DNA of 64,000 nucleotides from assembly GCA_037576195.1 (NCBI GenBank), contig CM075101.1:34782001-34846000 (forward strand), in the 5' to 3' direction. The first letter of the stretch is position 1. The number at the start of each line of letters is the position of its first letter. The stretch comes from Phytoseiulus persimilis (lineage: Eukaryota > Arthropoda > Arachnida > Mesostigmata > Phytoseiidae). Positions 1 through 12,011 of this stretch are shown here, piece after piece. A program made the translations under genes and the position numbers. A model generated the notes under the pieces. It saw only the letters and a list, made by a program, of their open reading frames with translations, did not search any database and had not been told where the DNA came from.

Positions 1-1277
1 GTGAATGGCTCCGGCCAACTGATTCCGCCGAGCAATTACGACTCGATGTTGCTCCAGTATGGCGGCTACTCAACAGCTCTCAGCGTCACCATAGCCGTTG
101 GCTGTTCATTGCTCATTCTGAACGTGCTCATTTTCGCCGGAGTCTACTACCAGAGAGACAAAACAAAGCTCGAAGCCAAGCTGCACAAGCGAAAGGCAGG
201 TAGTGTGTGTTTTAGCAGGACTAAAGAAGGTCTTATTATTCTGCGAGCTTGTCTGCGGGCCGGTGCGCGTGCCCTCGAAAGAGTGTATCTGCTAGGAGTC
301 TTAAGTGCTCCTTGGATCTCGGTCCATTGGTAGTCGGGCTGGTCGGCCTACCGTCTCTCTCAAATCCTACCTCTCTTCGGGCCCTTCTCCTATGGCGCTT
401 CGCGCCGCCTCTGGTTGACTCAAGCTAACCATTAACATGGTAACAGTCAGTCTCTCAGGTTTCATTTGTTCGGGAGAAGCAAAAGAGACGGAGGCGGCCC
501 AGCCGAAGAACACTTTGCCTCGCAGGTTCTGTTTGTTTTCTGCCCTGCCTGCTGACCGGCTACTCAGAGGTGTTGATGCTTGTGCTCTCGAAAGGACGAA
601 CGAAACAGAAACGCACAAGCGACGCGAATGACTGATATCTGTTCTGGCTCGTAGGCGGCGAAGCAAGCCAGGAAACAGGAGAGTGGCATGAGGTCCGCCG
701 CAAGCGGGTGCAGTTTGACCTCCGCGAGCAACTGTAGTCTCAGCAAGGAGCAACAGGAAATGATGGCCACCGCTCAAGCACTGCGGAATCCTCCTCCCAC
801 ACCACCCGATCATGACCAAGTGGTTCAACAAGTGCATACGGCAACTATAAATCCGCACCACGCGCACATCAGCAACCCTCACCATCATGTCGCCGTGAAG
901 CCTCTGCCGCCGCAGGTTCGTTCTAAGGTTCCGAGAGCTCGGAGCTCTGATTCGGTAACCAACCCGATGGAATGATGGCCGTTGTCGCCGCCGCTCGACG
1001 AGAGGAATGAGCCGCGATTTCCTGGCGCTGATCAGCTCCATTTCCATAATCATGAGTTTGTATGACCTGGGAACAGGTGTCGTTTTTCCAGGTGCCTAAC
1101 CCCCAGCAAACGGTGTTCCGAGATCCCGGCTGCCAAGCAGGAAACGCGCAGCCTGACGTGATGACACTTTCAAATTCAACCGGCCAGCCGATGCAGACAT
1201 TGCCACGTCAAACAAAACTTCCCTTCGATGGACACAATATGTTAGTGTTCCGCACAGACTGCTCGACACTGCTCTAG
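1..1277 (+). CDS. Nlg: Neuroligin, 3' end (membrane segment and cytoplasmic tail)
   Basis: Neuroligins are postsynaptic adhesion proteins with an extracellular cholinesterase-like domain, one membrane span and a short tail. Only the end is here, in three exons: 1-199 (cut by the window edge), about 668-915 and 1092-1277. The first has the membrane span with [16 protein letters not shown] followed by YYQRDK, typical of neuroligins. It ends at a cag/gtagtg donor in phase 1. The middle exon encodes [12 protein letters not shown] and a His-rich stretch ([11 protein letters not shown]). Its donor is cag/gttcgt at 915/916 in phase 0. The third starts after tttttccag at 1091 and runs to TAG at 1275-1277. 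The acceptor of the middle exon is uncertain: 668 fits the phase, 655 is a better site but shifts frame. The protein ends STLL, which fits a class I PDZ ligand. If the intron at 916-1091 were retained the tail would end at 975. Confidence 0.85.
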
Positions 1278-2688
1278 TTTGTTGGGTGGGGACAAGAAGT
1301 TTCCCGTCCCTTCGTTATCAGCACAGTTCAGTTTCCTCGAACCTCGAGCGGGAAAATAGAGGGAACTTCGTCCTCGTAGTCGGCCAATTGACTCTTAGCG
1401 CGATGGGATTCCAGTGCGGAACTTCTTGGAAGAAAGTCTTGCTACTTGATGTTAACACGAGTGTGCGTTGTTACAGAGGTACACTTCCACGACTCTCTCG
1501 ACCCCAGTCCACGGTCGAGCCTCATCTAAATTCTCATCACATGATGACAATGGCTCCAAACGTCATTTTCACGCTCCCACAAAATCCACAGAAGGCCGAA
1601 ACCGACTTAGACATCATAACGAATCTCAACCACTCTCAGCATTAGTTTTCGACCTGCCTCTGTACCTTTTCTGTATATTATCTACGATTGCGAGACAAAA
1701 AACGACGAACCCTTTCGAAGCCAAGTCATGCACCAAAAAGGAATCTGAAAGAATATCCGACAAATTGTTAGCTTCGGCAAGAATCTATGGGCACGCTTGA
1801 CGTTCCCGCAAAAAAAAACCATTTGACAGGAAGAAAACATCCGATTGTTACCAATTTCGAAATCTGTTGAGACCACATCAGTCGGCCATGTTGGTTGTCC
1901 GTCTCGTGCGTGAGTTGATTGGTCGTTGTATAAACTGTACAAACCGGGAACAAATCACAGATGAGTCTCAAGCCAAATTTCGGAGGAGTTATCTAGGACT
2001 ATGGGTTTCAGTGAGCACGCTCCATTTTATTGTGACTGCTGGTCGGCCCGCCCGCCCTATTCTCGGTCTCCGAAGAAGTTTTGGTTCAGAGCACGAGCAG
2101 CAACCTGTGAAGGCTCGGGAAGCCCGTTATAACAATGCGACGCTCCGATGAACAGAAGGAAGGCTCAATAGTTTGTTAGAGAACCAGGAAAGCGGAAGAA
2201 TCGAGGACCCAAGAAATCAGCAAACAGTTGGAAACCGTCTTTGAAATGCAGTCAGAGTCCGCGATGAATTTCCTGTGAAGGAACTTCCAACTTCACTAGA
2301 TGCTGCATCAAAGCTCGGGTTCGGAAAAGCTGATTCCTCAGTGTAAATACGTGTTAACTGAATATATGTATAAATACAATAACAAATCAATTTTTTTTTT
2401 CTACTGAAACATACGCTCTCTTCACTCCCCTCCTCTTAAATCCTGCCGCATGGCTGTGTAGGGAGATCAATCTCCACCTGAGTGGATCGTACCATTCTGG
2501 TATCCTTGAGAGATCCCGAGACCTGTAAGCGCGCACGGGATACTCGAGCTCGCCTTTCAGGTTCGATGATCCTTCGCGGTTAGACAGACCTGAATGCGCT
2601 TCCCCGAGCCGGTATGAAGCGAAATCATCGATTTCGATCAAGGAGTCGTGACTCTGCATCGTTCCCTGTTCCAGACAATATTATTCAA
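1278..2688. other. Neuroligin 3' UTR and convergent intergenic stretch
   Basis: This holds the presumed neuroligin 3' UTR and the gap to the convergent minus-strand gene ending at 2689. An acceptor-like site (gtgtgcgttgttacag) near 1475 leads into an open frame to 1800, which could be an alternative last exon but has no recognisable content. On the minus strand an open frame at 2387-2659 reads MQSHDSLIEIDDFASY near its start; its phase does not join the upstream gene. No strong AATAAA was found next to the neuroligin stop. Confidence 0.4.
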
Positions 2689-3454
2689 TCAGCCTGCCAG
2701 GAGCATAGAAACGGAGAGTCAAGTCGATCTCTTCAACAAAACAGGCGAAACTGAGACTCACGCATCAAATCCTCGAGAAAATCCTTCGAACTGAATGGCA
2801 GGCAACCATCGAAATTCTCCGGATCTGCGAGTCCATCAACTGTTGCGAGTGCCCAGAACAATTTTCGAGCACACGCAACGGATAACGGAATCGTAGTTGA
2901 GAGCCAGCTAAATGATGGGGAAACGAGTTGGTTCCATCCGCGTAATATGTGTCTCATAACGCGGTTCCTGCCGAGAAGCCGACGTCGTTTTCGTTCGCTC
3001 GACCGAATGCAGTCTGCTCAGTGCTCATGAACAGAATAATGTCGGGTGCTCCTGATGCTCAATTGTGGGAGTGTTTGGCCGGGATGGTGTATTGAGCTCC
3101 CCAGTGCAGAAATCTCATCGATCCCACCGGAGGAAGTCTCCGAGATGCATGGGCCTTTCCAGTTCCGAGGAGAGCTCCGCTAGGGATTCCGATCCACCAA
3201 ACCGTATAGAAACATACTCAGAAAAGCTCAGGAGCAGAGCTGGAAGGATTCGCAAAGCAGAATGAGTCCCGTCGGTAGGCGCACCAATTAGGCTGCCATA
3301 AATGTGTTTACCGCATAACAATGAAGTGTGAGGCTCCCGATCGGAACTCGAGCGAGCGACGGCACTTAATATCAGCAAGACTGAGACGGTCTGATCTGAT
3401 AAGGCCGCCACGGTTTGATAGGGCCAGTCACTCATCTGAGAGGGCTCTTCGCTG
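2689..3454 (-). CDS. Unnamed protein, C-terminal exons (helical, possibly HEAT-like)
   Basis: Four exons chain with matching phases: 3312 to about 3454, 3128-3239, 2762-2907 and 2689-2693. The junctions are tgcg/gtaaac, ctccg/gtggga and atgc/gtgagt donors, and ccttccag, catcatttag and cctggcag acceptors. The last exon adds only the bases that complete an Arg codon and the TGA stop. The introns are 72, 220 and 68 nt. The joined protein is rich in alternating helical segments, for example VSVLLILSAVARSSS, SLAELSSELERPM and FWALATVDGLADPENF, which suggests a solenoid of helical repeats. I do not recognise the family. The gene continues upstream; a possible preceding exon ends at gtgagc near 3517 but its frame is not settled. 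Orientation is convergent with neuroligin. Confidence 0.55.
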
Positions 3455-3693
3455 CTGTCGCATCCGACAACCAGGATCAATGATTCCCGGGCGTATCCGA
3501 GCCGGCCTGTCGCTCACTGGAATGTCCAGACGTTCGGGCTGTTGCCGAAATGCCTCGAGGCAGGCGGACACGACAGCGAGCGAAGCGACGGGCGCACAAA
3601 CGGCCGAGACCAAAGAGATCCTGCCAGCTAACCACCCACTCGGCGACAGTGGCTCCGTCGGGGCTAGCTGATCCAACACTCATCCCGACGGAG

Positions 3694-3712
3694 CCCCCCC
3701 CCCCCCCCCCCC
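3694..3712 (+). repeat. Poly-C tract (19 nt)
   Basis: This is an uninterrupted run of 19 C residues on the plus strand. It is one of four long oligo-C runs in the window, all C on this strand. Confidence 0.95.
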
Positions 3713-3741
3713 ACTCGTCGCTTCACTTCCCTTGCAGCTCC

Positions 3742-4003
3742 TCAGAAAAGCACGATAGAGGAGGCGGTGACAGTGCCCTCGGCCACCGACTCAACACGCT
3801 GCTTCGCCCAGCTGTCTCCGAAGTGGGCCAGTTTTCCGTCTGGGAATAATTTCGGGGTCTGCGCAGTGCTGGATACACATATCGCTAGGAGCTCACGCCC
3901 TGGTTTCTCCGGATACATCCGATGAGTCACAGCATTTGGGATATCGTCTATTCCTGTTCCATGATTTCGCGAGATCTCGAAGCTTGCTCTAATCGACGAG
4001 GTG
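3742..4003 (-). CDS. Candidate exon, unknown protein
   Basis: An open frame follows a good acceptor (catcaggctttcag) and runs 86 residues to a stop at 3742-3744. It reads FEISRNHGTGIDDIPN and later KLFPDGKLAHFGDSWAKQ. A donor inside the frame (agc/gtgttg near 3797) could end it earlier, in which case it may belong to the minus-strand gene ending at 2689. I do not recognise the family. The poly-C tract lies just 3' of it. Confidence 0.35.
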
Positions 4004-7000
4004 CTGAAAGCCTGATGCCTTTCGTACAATACTTATCTCCGGTGTGTGAGTCGCTGCTGTAGCGCATGAAGGCGCAGCGCCATAGTAAGCCTGCATTGAT
4101 TGTTGGGCGATTCCAATCATCTTTATTGGCAGTTAAACTTGATCCACCGTGGCAGGCCGCGAACGACTAAAGCCGACGACAGATGATAGTTTCTGTACAG
4201 CTGCTTTCGCTCGTTTGCGAACTCGCCACGCCGCCACGCAACGTCCCGCCCGCCCGCTCGATCGCTCGTCTGCGAGCCGCCTTTCACCAGAGCGCCCTAA
4301 ATCCACGTTGCAAAGATGTGAGAACACTGCGACGGTATCGCGTCCATAAAACGTCGTGGCTCATGGAATATTATGTCGTTTCTGCCGGTTCTGCCCTCTC
4401 CGCTTTTATCGGCACTGACGGTTAGAATGAAGGCAGGGCACAGGGTCAGCTATGAAAAGCTTCCGTCATGGGCGAAACCATAATGTCCGCACGCTTTTCG
4501 GCTGCTGTTGCTCCGTTCGCGGTGGCGTCACGGGAAGCAGCGGTTCCCATGGAATCCCGGCAGTTAGTGACACGTGTATGGAGTGGATAGTTTGCTACCT
4601 GGCTGGATCTCACGTTGTCTTTATAGTTATGGCCCGTCCTGTCCAAATCCTGTATCTTGTGTTCGTCGAACAATCCCAAACATGCGCCTCATGGCTCTGA
4701 GCTCCGGAGGCATCCAAGAACCACTATGTACGTCAGAAGCAGAACGAGGTTCAGGCGTTTTTTTTCGGTGAAATCGACGGGAGAAGTCACAAAGGAAATC
4801 GAGATGATTCTTGTCGACCGAGGGTTCTAGCTGACGGGATCTAAGGCCGATCTTCGTCGATCCCCCGAGGAAGGACGAGAAATTCCGAGAATTCTCGCAT
4901 GCTTCTCATAGATGAATGTCCGCAAGCGCAATCCCCGCTCTAACCAGGTGACTCCTGGTCACTGCCAAGACGGTCGGCGGCTCGCACCATTTGGAGCGGA
5001 ATGTCAAACACGAATCCGCTCTTCCGAAGTCTTCGGGAGTCGGGAACAAGCCTCGGCTACGAGAAGCTCACCCAAACGGCGACGCAGCGAGTTCCCGATC
5101 GAGTTCATATGGCATGAAATTAATTCCCCGGCTGTCACATGGGTCATCGCTACTCGCCTGCGAGTTGATACAGTTCCCACAGCCTGTCTTCTCTAGCCTC
5201 ATACCTTTCGTGCTCGAGGTTCAGTTTCCACAGGTGTGAGGCTCAGCCGACTTTTATATGTCCGCTGGCCTCGGGAATTATAAATTCCGGTCCGATGCGC
5301 TCTTTTGATTTCCGGGAACACTGAGGCATGATACAGCTCGGAACGAACTCCCCTCTCTCCGATATTCTCAATCGAGAGAGTTCTTGAGGATCATCGAAGC
5401 TCCCGAGTGCCTCGTGATGAATCCGAGGGCCAGAGTTGCTACCGAACACTCCAACTCGCTTCGATATGTTGCACAACCGCTGGTGCACGACCGGATTTCC
5501 GTCATGACATGCTGGTGTTACCGCGAGCGTCGTTTGTGTGGGTAGAGCGATCTCGATTTTCCGCTGTGCAGTTTGAATAAAGTGGAGAAACCTGAGACGG
5601 ATCCTCCACGATTGGATAACCGAGCTCTGCGCAGGCCTCGTTACGAAAGCGAGACGTCACTCCGAATTAATGAGGACGGATCTGGAGCATAGGTGTTGTT
5701 GTCCCGAATTTATTACGTTATGGAAATTCCGGTGATAAAATGTTGACGTCGAGCGAGCTCCAGCACTGCCCTTCGCCGCTACGTCGCCCACATAATCACC
5801 CCGCCGCAGGCTTCGAGATCCTATCTGCGAATCGCCGTTGTAGTTGGGCAGCATGTTAACGAGAACGGTGTATCGCTCTGCTCCGCATGGATCGAGCTTG
5901 GCTCTCCCTGTACATGAATTTATAGAAGCCATCTGGATGAATACAGAACGTATTTGACACCTTGCCGGTGAATTTCGAGCCCGCCTCTTCCAAGTTTCCA
6001 TGACTGGCTGATCTCTCGAGGTACGGGGAGTTCTATTCGGATGAGCGCCCACGAGGAATATGCTGAAAACCCGAACCGGATGCGACGAAGCCAGCCGGGG
6101 GCTTTTCTTTTCTATCTGAAGCGCTTCGTTGTTCGAGGACGAGTCAGCGCGTAGCGTACTTGAGTTCGCTCGCGTGTCTGTCCATCCGGGCTACAGGTCT
6201 TGGGTCCTAATTAGGAGAGTCACCTGTTCTAGGCTCTACGGTGCTGGTCAACCCGCCGCGGCTGTCACGCGCCCTGAACCTAAACAGCAGACACAAGATG
6301 CGGCATCTTGAAAGCAGCTCCCTCTTTTCCGACCTCTTCGAGTTGATCAAAAGCTGAATTTTGATTTAAAGCAGCCCCGAATTCGTGCGTCTTACTGACT
6401 GCTTCTTCGCTCCCATCCCGTCTGAAGCCTGAAGACCTGGAGTCGCTGGAAGGTCGACGGATACCCGCACTGTTCGCGTCAAAACGCGTTTTGCGCAGCG
6501 CTCGGATCTTTCTCGGATGCTGTTTCGCATGAAAAGGTCGAATCGGGTGCCGCAAGCTCCTGAGCTGGCGATTTGAATGAAACGTAGTCAGAATTTCTCC
6601 GGAACCGGTTGCGAACTCCTCCAGAGTCCTCTATGTCCACTTATTCAATTCCGCTGGTTCGCGACGGCCCTCGAGTTTTGAGATTCCGAATCGGGAGAAT
6701 GTTTGAGTCTGTCTGCCAAGTTCGCCTGTCCTTTATTCCCGAGCGCCTCGGTCCCTCCCTCGGACAACTCTCGGCAGTCCGTGGCAAAGAACTTCTGCTG
6801 CGAGTTAGACAAGAGCTCCTCTCGTGGACTCAATGGTGAACGTCGAATACGTTGCTGTCGCCGTCCCCCCTCCCCCCTCCCTTCTCGACCCCTTCGTTCT
6901 CGCTGCCGTCCGATCGACAGGCAACGTCTTCTCCTCCCAGGACTCTGTGGGTAATCAGGTTACCTCGCGAGAAGGCCGATTCCTCCGCTTCCTGCCCATC

Positions 7001-10000
7001 CGTCGGCTGGCCAGCAGTTAGTATCCACAAGACGAGGAACTTTCATGGAGCGTCTGACTTATTTTTCCAGAGTCCAATGAATACTCGGAATGTTCCTCGG
7101 GGTCCCTCGTTCTCCCCACCTGCTGGGGCAGTCTCTTGTACACCGGAGGCAGGGGAGGGAGTTGGACACAAGGAAAAACCGGAAGATAATGGTACTGTAG
7201 GCTCGATTAGAGTGATATTCCTGCCGATCGCACTGGAGTGTCGAGCAATATGTGTGAGGACAGAGGGCCAGCGGGGCAAGAGAGACGGAAAACCACGCGT
7301 GGGGATATCGCGGGCAGGGTACGGGGCGGAGGATCTTGATAAGGAAGACGACGTTCCCGCGATCAGCCCTCATATCCGAGGGGAGTGAGCGAGCAAGCGG
7401 GAAAAAACCTACTCGACGTCTCGTCCCTCGCAATTATTGTGGTGAATGACAGGCTTGCTCCCTTCGTTCTCATTCTCGTCTGGAAACACTGTGTCTCATT
7501 TTCAATCGCTTCTCCCATCCACGCAGCCAGTAGGGCCATCAGCGTGTCCATCCGGTCTGGCTCGTTTGTTGCGACGAGATGAGCCATTTCTGCCAGAAAC
7601 ATTCCTCCACGCGTTCATTGTCACGCCGGGAAGGTCACGGTGAACAGATCCCGCGCCACAGCAGCAACAAGTGACGCGAGAGGAGCCGACAACAACCTGA
7701 GAGCCCGGAAACAGGCAGGCAGAAAAACAAGCACGCGATCGGTTACTTCCGTCGGATAGCGGGTATTCTGAGCTGCAACGGCCGACGGTGGTGCCACAGC
7801 GGTGGCGAGCCGAACAGCACGACGGACAAGCACCGTCGGAGATTGATGGTCTTCCAGCTCGCGAGCATTTCAGGGTCCCGGTGAGCCTCCCAACAGACAA
7901 CGAACCTCCCAATCGGGTCATCCATGATGTTGTCGTTGTTGCTCAGCGAGCTGAACGGCGACTCAGAGAACGAACCGACGACACCGAGCTATCAACCGGC
8001 ACTGAATGCATTCCGCTGATGATACCAGCGAAACGAGTTGGCCGCGGGACGATTCTACATCGCATCTGACGGAGAGGAGGAATCATAGCGCTGTTCGAGA
8101 TGTGGTTACGCATGGGTCGAGACGTGCGCGTGCAATTATCCTCGCGAAAGTCCCGCAACAGACCCGTAGGTTCCGATGTTCCTCGTTTTCGAGTCGGGTG
8201 TACGAATCGTCTGAAGATCGAGTTGGCACGATTCGAACAAGTCGCTCCCACAATTCATAGGAGCAACGTGCTCGTTGCGACAGGAAGCAGTCCTGAGACT
8301 TCTGAAACATCTGCACTCAGCAGAGGAGGTTATTGGAGTCAGATTACACATGCCTCGCGTCTATATAGCAAGCATATTAAAACGGATGTGACCGGCTCTC
8401 ACGTTCCGGCAGACGCCCACGTCGTTACGGCCAGAGGCTCTCATCCAGAAGCTCAAGATAAAGTTCTCGCGAATCGCCTGACCGCTAATTAACCTGGACC
8501 ATGAGTACACGGTACAGTGAGCAACCCCGGGAGTTGGAGAAAGGTAAACAAACGATCATTCCGAGTTGAAGTTTGCAGAAGCAGTCGTTGGAAACGCTGT
8601 TTCTTTCCAGGAACTGTCGTCAAAACTGTTCGCAATAAGCTTTCCTCCGCTGGGTTCCTTGAAGATGTTTCAAGAGTTCGTATCAAGCAGCGGCTTCCTG
8701 ACTGACCAAGGTCAGATGACCCCGTTTCGAACTTCCTGATGTCGCATGATGTTTGTTGGCCCGACAAATTTTAATTGGCTTTCGGCTGCCACTCGTTTGG
8801 TTCGAGCACCAGGCCCGCAGCCGGAGGGCTGTCTCTGGATAAAAAATTGGATAAAAAGAAGAAAGATGCCCTGCTCTAATATCACGACATCGCCAGGATC
8901 CTAGTGGGAGAGCAAAGAGGCAGCAGCGGTCTACACGATTCAGTTTCAAGAAAGATTATGTTCTCTCCTCCCTTCCCTTCTATGCCCGCGGAGTTTGTTG
9001 CCCGCGCGCGGCATGATGATGTCGACGCTCTGATTCTTCCTGGAAGAGTCGACGACAGGCCATCAAAGAGTTGAATCTAAAATCGTCGATGATGTCAGCG
9101 TTTCAGCGGAAGAGCTCCCTGGGAGGCACGCGTCAGCTGACTGATAGCGAAACTCGTTTGTAGCCAGTGACGAACGAATGAAGCCTTGATCCGGTTCCCA
9201 TCTCATCTCCGTTTGAGTTTGAATAGAGACGTTTGGCTCGAGTTTGAATGCAGACGCTCGACTGTGAGATCGAGTGAATCAACAGTCGAGCTCTCCCTGC
9301 TCTTTGGGTGAACCTCGAGATCTGACAGAGTGAGAGCATTCCGGATGCTACCAGAAGCGGATTGCTTGCACTTCGCTCACTCTCAACGCAATCTCACTTC
9401 GAATCGTCGAAATCCTGCTGATTCGAGAGATAATCTCCGTGTCCGGATTTCATGGACTGTTTCCTTCCTGAACATTCCACGTCGCGGAGACTTTGGTTCT
9501 CTCCGAGGGTGTTCCCAGGCCGCTGTCGCAGAGTTTGGACCCGTTGGAGTGGCGCCATCGCCTGAATCCAGGAACCTCAGACTTTTCTGTCCCGGTAGCT
9601 ATATCTTCGATTTCAATTACATGTCTTGAGCTAGGATGGAAGGCACGGCAATCGTTCTAGATGGGGCCTGAGCGTGGGACATTGGAGTCACAGCTCACGC
9701 TCTGAGGTCCCGACCGCTCCAGACCAAGCCACCTGGCTGTGGTAGGGCAATCGAACTTGCGGTCGTGTCCGTCTGCGCTGACTACTCGGTCTCCTCCTGG
9801 GTTTCAAATCCGTTTTGCGGGCGTCGCACGTCTCCCTGGAACATCGCAGGTCGTACCTCCGGCGTGCTGGGGTCAGGAATGAGATCATCATCCTTCCGGA
9901 AGCCTGCGTCCTGAACATTCATGGACCTGGAATTTAGTTCGACCATTCTTCCGGATGTTATGTACATACCATGAACATTCGTGTTTTCGTATGTACAGGC

Positions 10001-10044
10001 TGGTCAGTGTAAGTCGCGAACTTACCCTCTCTTCTTTTGCTCAG

Positions 10045-10411
10045 AACTCGATGAAAAATGGTCCCACTTTGGATTTTTTTTGCGATCGATAGGTGGGGGC
10101 ATGTATTTTTCCTCTTTGCTTGCTCGGATCGGTCAACAATTGCCTTTTTTGGAGCGGCTCAAACATAGCTCTCTTCTTCTCAAGATCGTGATCGACCGAC
10201 TTCTCAAGTCAATCGATCGGACTCGGAAGTGCCAGGTTCGACGTGGGATAGGATGCCGCTCAAATGCCCGGAAGCTCCACATTTCCAGCTCGGGAACTGT
10301 AAGAGAGGCGAACGAAAATTTCAACCTCGACGTCAAGAGCTGACCTTATCACAAGATCGCGTCCTTTTTGCGTTTCTGGCCATTACTCCTCAGGAAAGCC
10401 GAATTCGGTAA
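10045..10411 (+). CDS. Candidate last exons of an unnamed gene
   Basis: A strong pyrimidine-rich acceptor (cttcttttgctcag) at 10044 opens a 254-nt exon that ends at an act/gtaaga donor at 10298. After a 95-nt intron ending ccattactcctcag, a final exon at 10394 adds five residues and TAA at 10409-10411. Phases match (0 to 0). The exon has hydrophobic helical stretches such as MYFSSLLARIGQQLPFLERL and LLLKIVIDRLLKSI, with basic residues between. If the intron is not removed, the frame stops at 10341-10343 instead. The family is not recognised, and no upstream exon was identified with confidence. Confidence 0.45.
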
Positions 10412-10588
10412 TTTTTTCGATGGCGAGAAATCGTTGAACTAGTCCATACGACCCGTCTACGGAATATCTGGGTCTATCCGACCGCTTTTTTCCTGCCCGT
10501 CAATGGAGCTCATTCAGTTCGACCTTCCAGGACGGAAGCTGGAGGAGCTCGATTTTCATATCCAAGGATCGGATCATTTTTCACCGAA

Positions 10589-11330
10589 TTATGAGCGAAA
10601 TAAGAGGTGAAAAGAAAGTTCCCCCTCCTCCCGTGTCAGGCGCGAGTGATTCAGCAGATCGATTTTGGTACTTGTCCGAGTCTTCCAGGATCTTTTCCTT
10701 CCCTCTTCCTCCCTTCGCGTTTTTTGCTGCCTCGTGCAGTCCGAGACGTCACAGAAGTCACGGCATTTGAAGATAAAGTGTTCCATCAGTTCCTCGTATA
10801 CCCCAAATCTGGAGCAGGTTTTGTCTGATCCAGAGTTCATCTTCTGGACGCTGGTTGGCAGCATGTTTGCTCGAGCCAGATCGCGCCACCGCTGCTGGTG
10901 CCGCATAGTTAGCTATCTCCACCGCGGGTGGTTTTCCCCGCTGTGGGCTTGTGAACTCCAGCGGACATTTGAAGCATGATTTCTTCTCAAAGTTTGTCAT
11001 GGGCTTCCCGTATTCTCTCCTTGATCAGTTAACCAAAAAGCCCGAGAAGCGGTCGGCGTTGGTCATCGAAGTCCACCCTTATATCTTCGAAGTTGTCTTT
11101 CGCTTCAGGGCGCTCTGTTCCTGGTAAATTTCGGTCTTCTCGTTCGTTAGCCCCATCTTTCTCCGGATGCACATCGGGCACCTGAGATTTGGCATCGCCC
11201 GAACCCTCTCCATGTATCTCAACCTGCTTTTGGCGCTCGTTTGGGGACGTCCATCCTCCTTGGATGTACTCCTTGGAAACTCGGGAACTCAGGACGGCTT
11301 GTGGATCCCTATCTCCATTCGTCACGAATG
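10589..11330 (-). mobile_element. Decayed non-LTR-retroelement-like 3' fragment
   Basis: The minus-strand frame at 10589-10906 starts RHQQRWRDLARANMLP and has a cluster CSRFGVYEELMEHFIFKC. This is close to the Cys-x2-Cys-x8-His-x4-Cys knuckle found after the reverse transcriptase of many non-LTR elements, with the second Cys replaced by Phe. Upstream, in other frames, come the short pieces RCPMCIRRKMGL and NEKTEIYQEQ, which would suit decayed coding sequence of the same element. Frames shift and stops interrupt, so this is a relic. No terminal repeats, poly-A tail or target-site duplication were found. A degenerate host exon is the alternative. Confidence 0.38.
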
Positions 11331-12011
11331 CGACCGATCATCGTTCCAAGAATCTTCCATGATTTTTTTTTGGGACTGGGATAGCCACGCGTCGAGGGGT
11401 GTGCTTCCTGATTCATCCGATCTCACATGGCGGCCCTTCATCTTTCCTGGGGCTTCGATCGACGTTGCTGCTGCTCACATATGGCTCTTGATGAGAGTGC
11501 GAGGAGCTTCCCGAGATTTCCTCCCTAGCTCAGGCTTTCTCATCTGCTTTCCGTAGCAAAGTTGACCCCTTATGGCCACTGCCTTCCAACTCTTGCCAAA
11601 TCAGCTCGAATGAGGGGAGGGAGAGAGCCCATTCTGGAGGTGGCAGGTTTCGGCTCCGTTTCGCCCGAACAATCCTCCCTCCGTAAGTTCTCAGCCGGAT
11701 TCAATTGATCCAGTTTCAGTGGGTCATCTCAATCGGATTGCGCACTCGTCACAAGGTCGCGGCCGGCTGATCCATAACCGTCGCACTTCGGGGCAGTGAA
11801 ATTTCTCCTACCGTTCCCAGCGCCGCATGATCCGATTGTGAACGAAGACTCCGAAGCACGCATGTATGCGTGCAAGCAAACGAATTCCTGGCGGAACGGC
11901 ACTAACCAAGGAAGCAACCACCACCACCTTGAACGCTCAAGGGCATGGTCGACGTGAGAGAAGCACGCAGAGTGTTGACGGAGAACGGGACGAGGCTGCG
12001 GCAAACGCCTA

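Larger units (their letters stand above)
3460..9980. other. Unresolved region with minus-strand-biased open frames
   Basis: No gene could be assembled with confidence here. Minus-strand open frames that read like protein occur at 4446-4679 (with an aac/gtgaga donor inside), 5243-5488, 5657-6052, 6280-6555 and 6645-6833. They may be exons of the gene ending at 2689 or of separate genes. Plus-strand frames at 6852-7388 and 8100-8492 are open but rich in Arg, Ser and Pro and look like chance frames. I saw no RNA gene or repeat array in this stretch. Confidence 0.4.

Noticed and set aside
367-1053. 228-codon minus-strand open frame
   Set aside because: It lies opposite the neuroligin tail exon and has Arg/Ser/Leu-rich chance composition, so it is an antisense frame.
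5250-5262. TATA box on the minus strand (tataaaag)
   Set aside because: It sits at the end of an open frame with no ATG or initiator downstream that could be linked to it.
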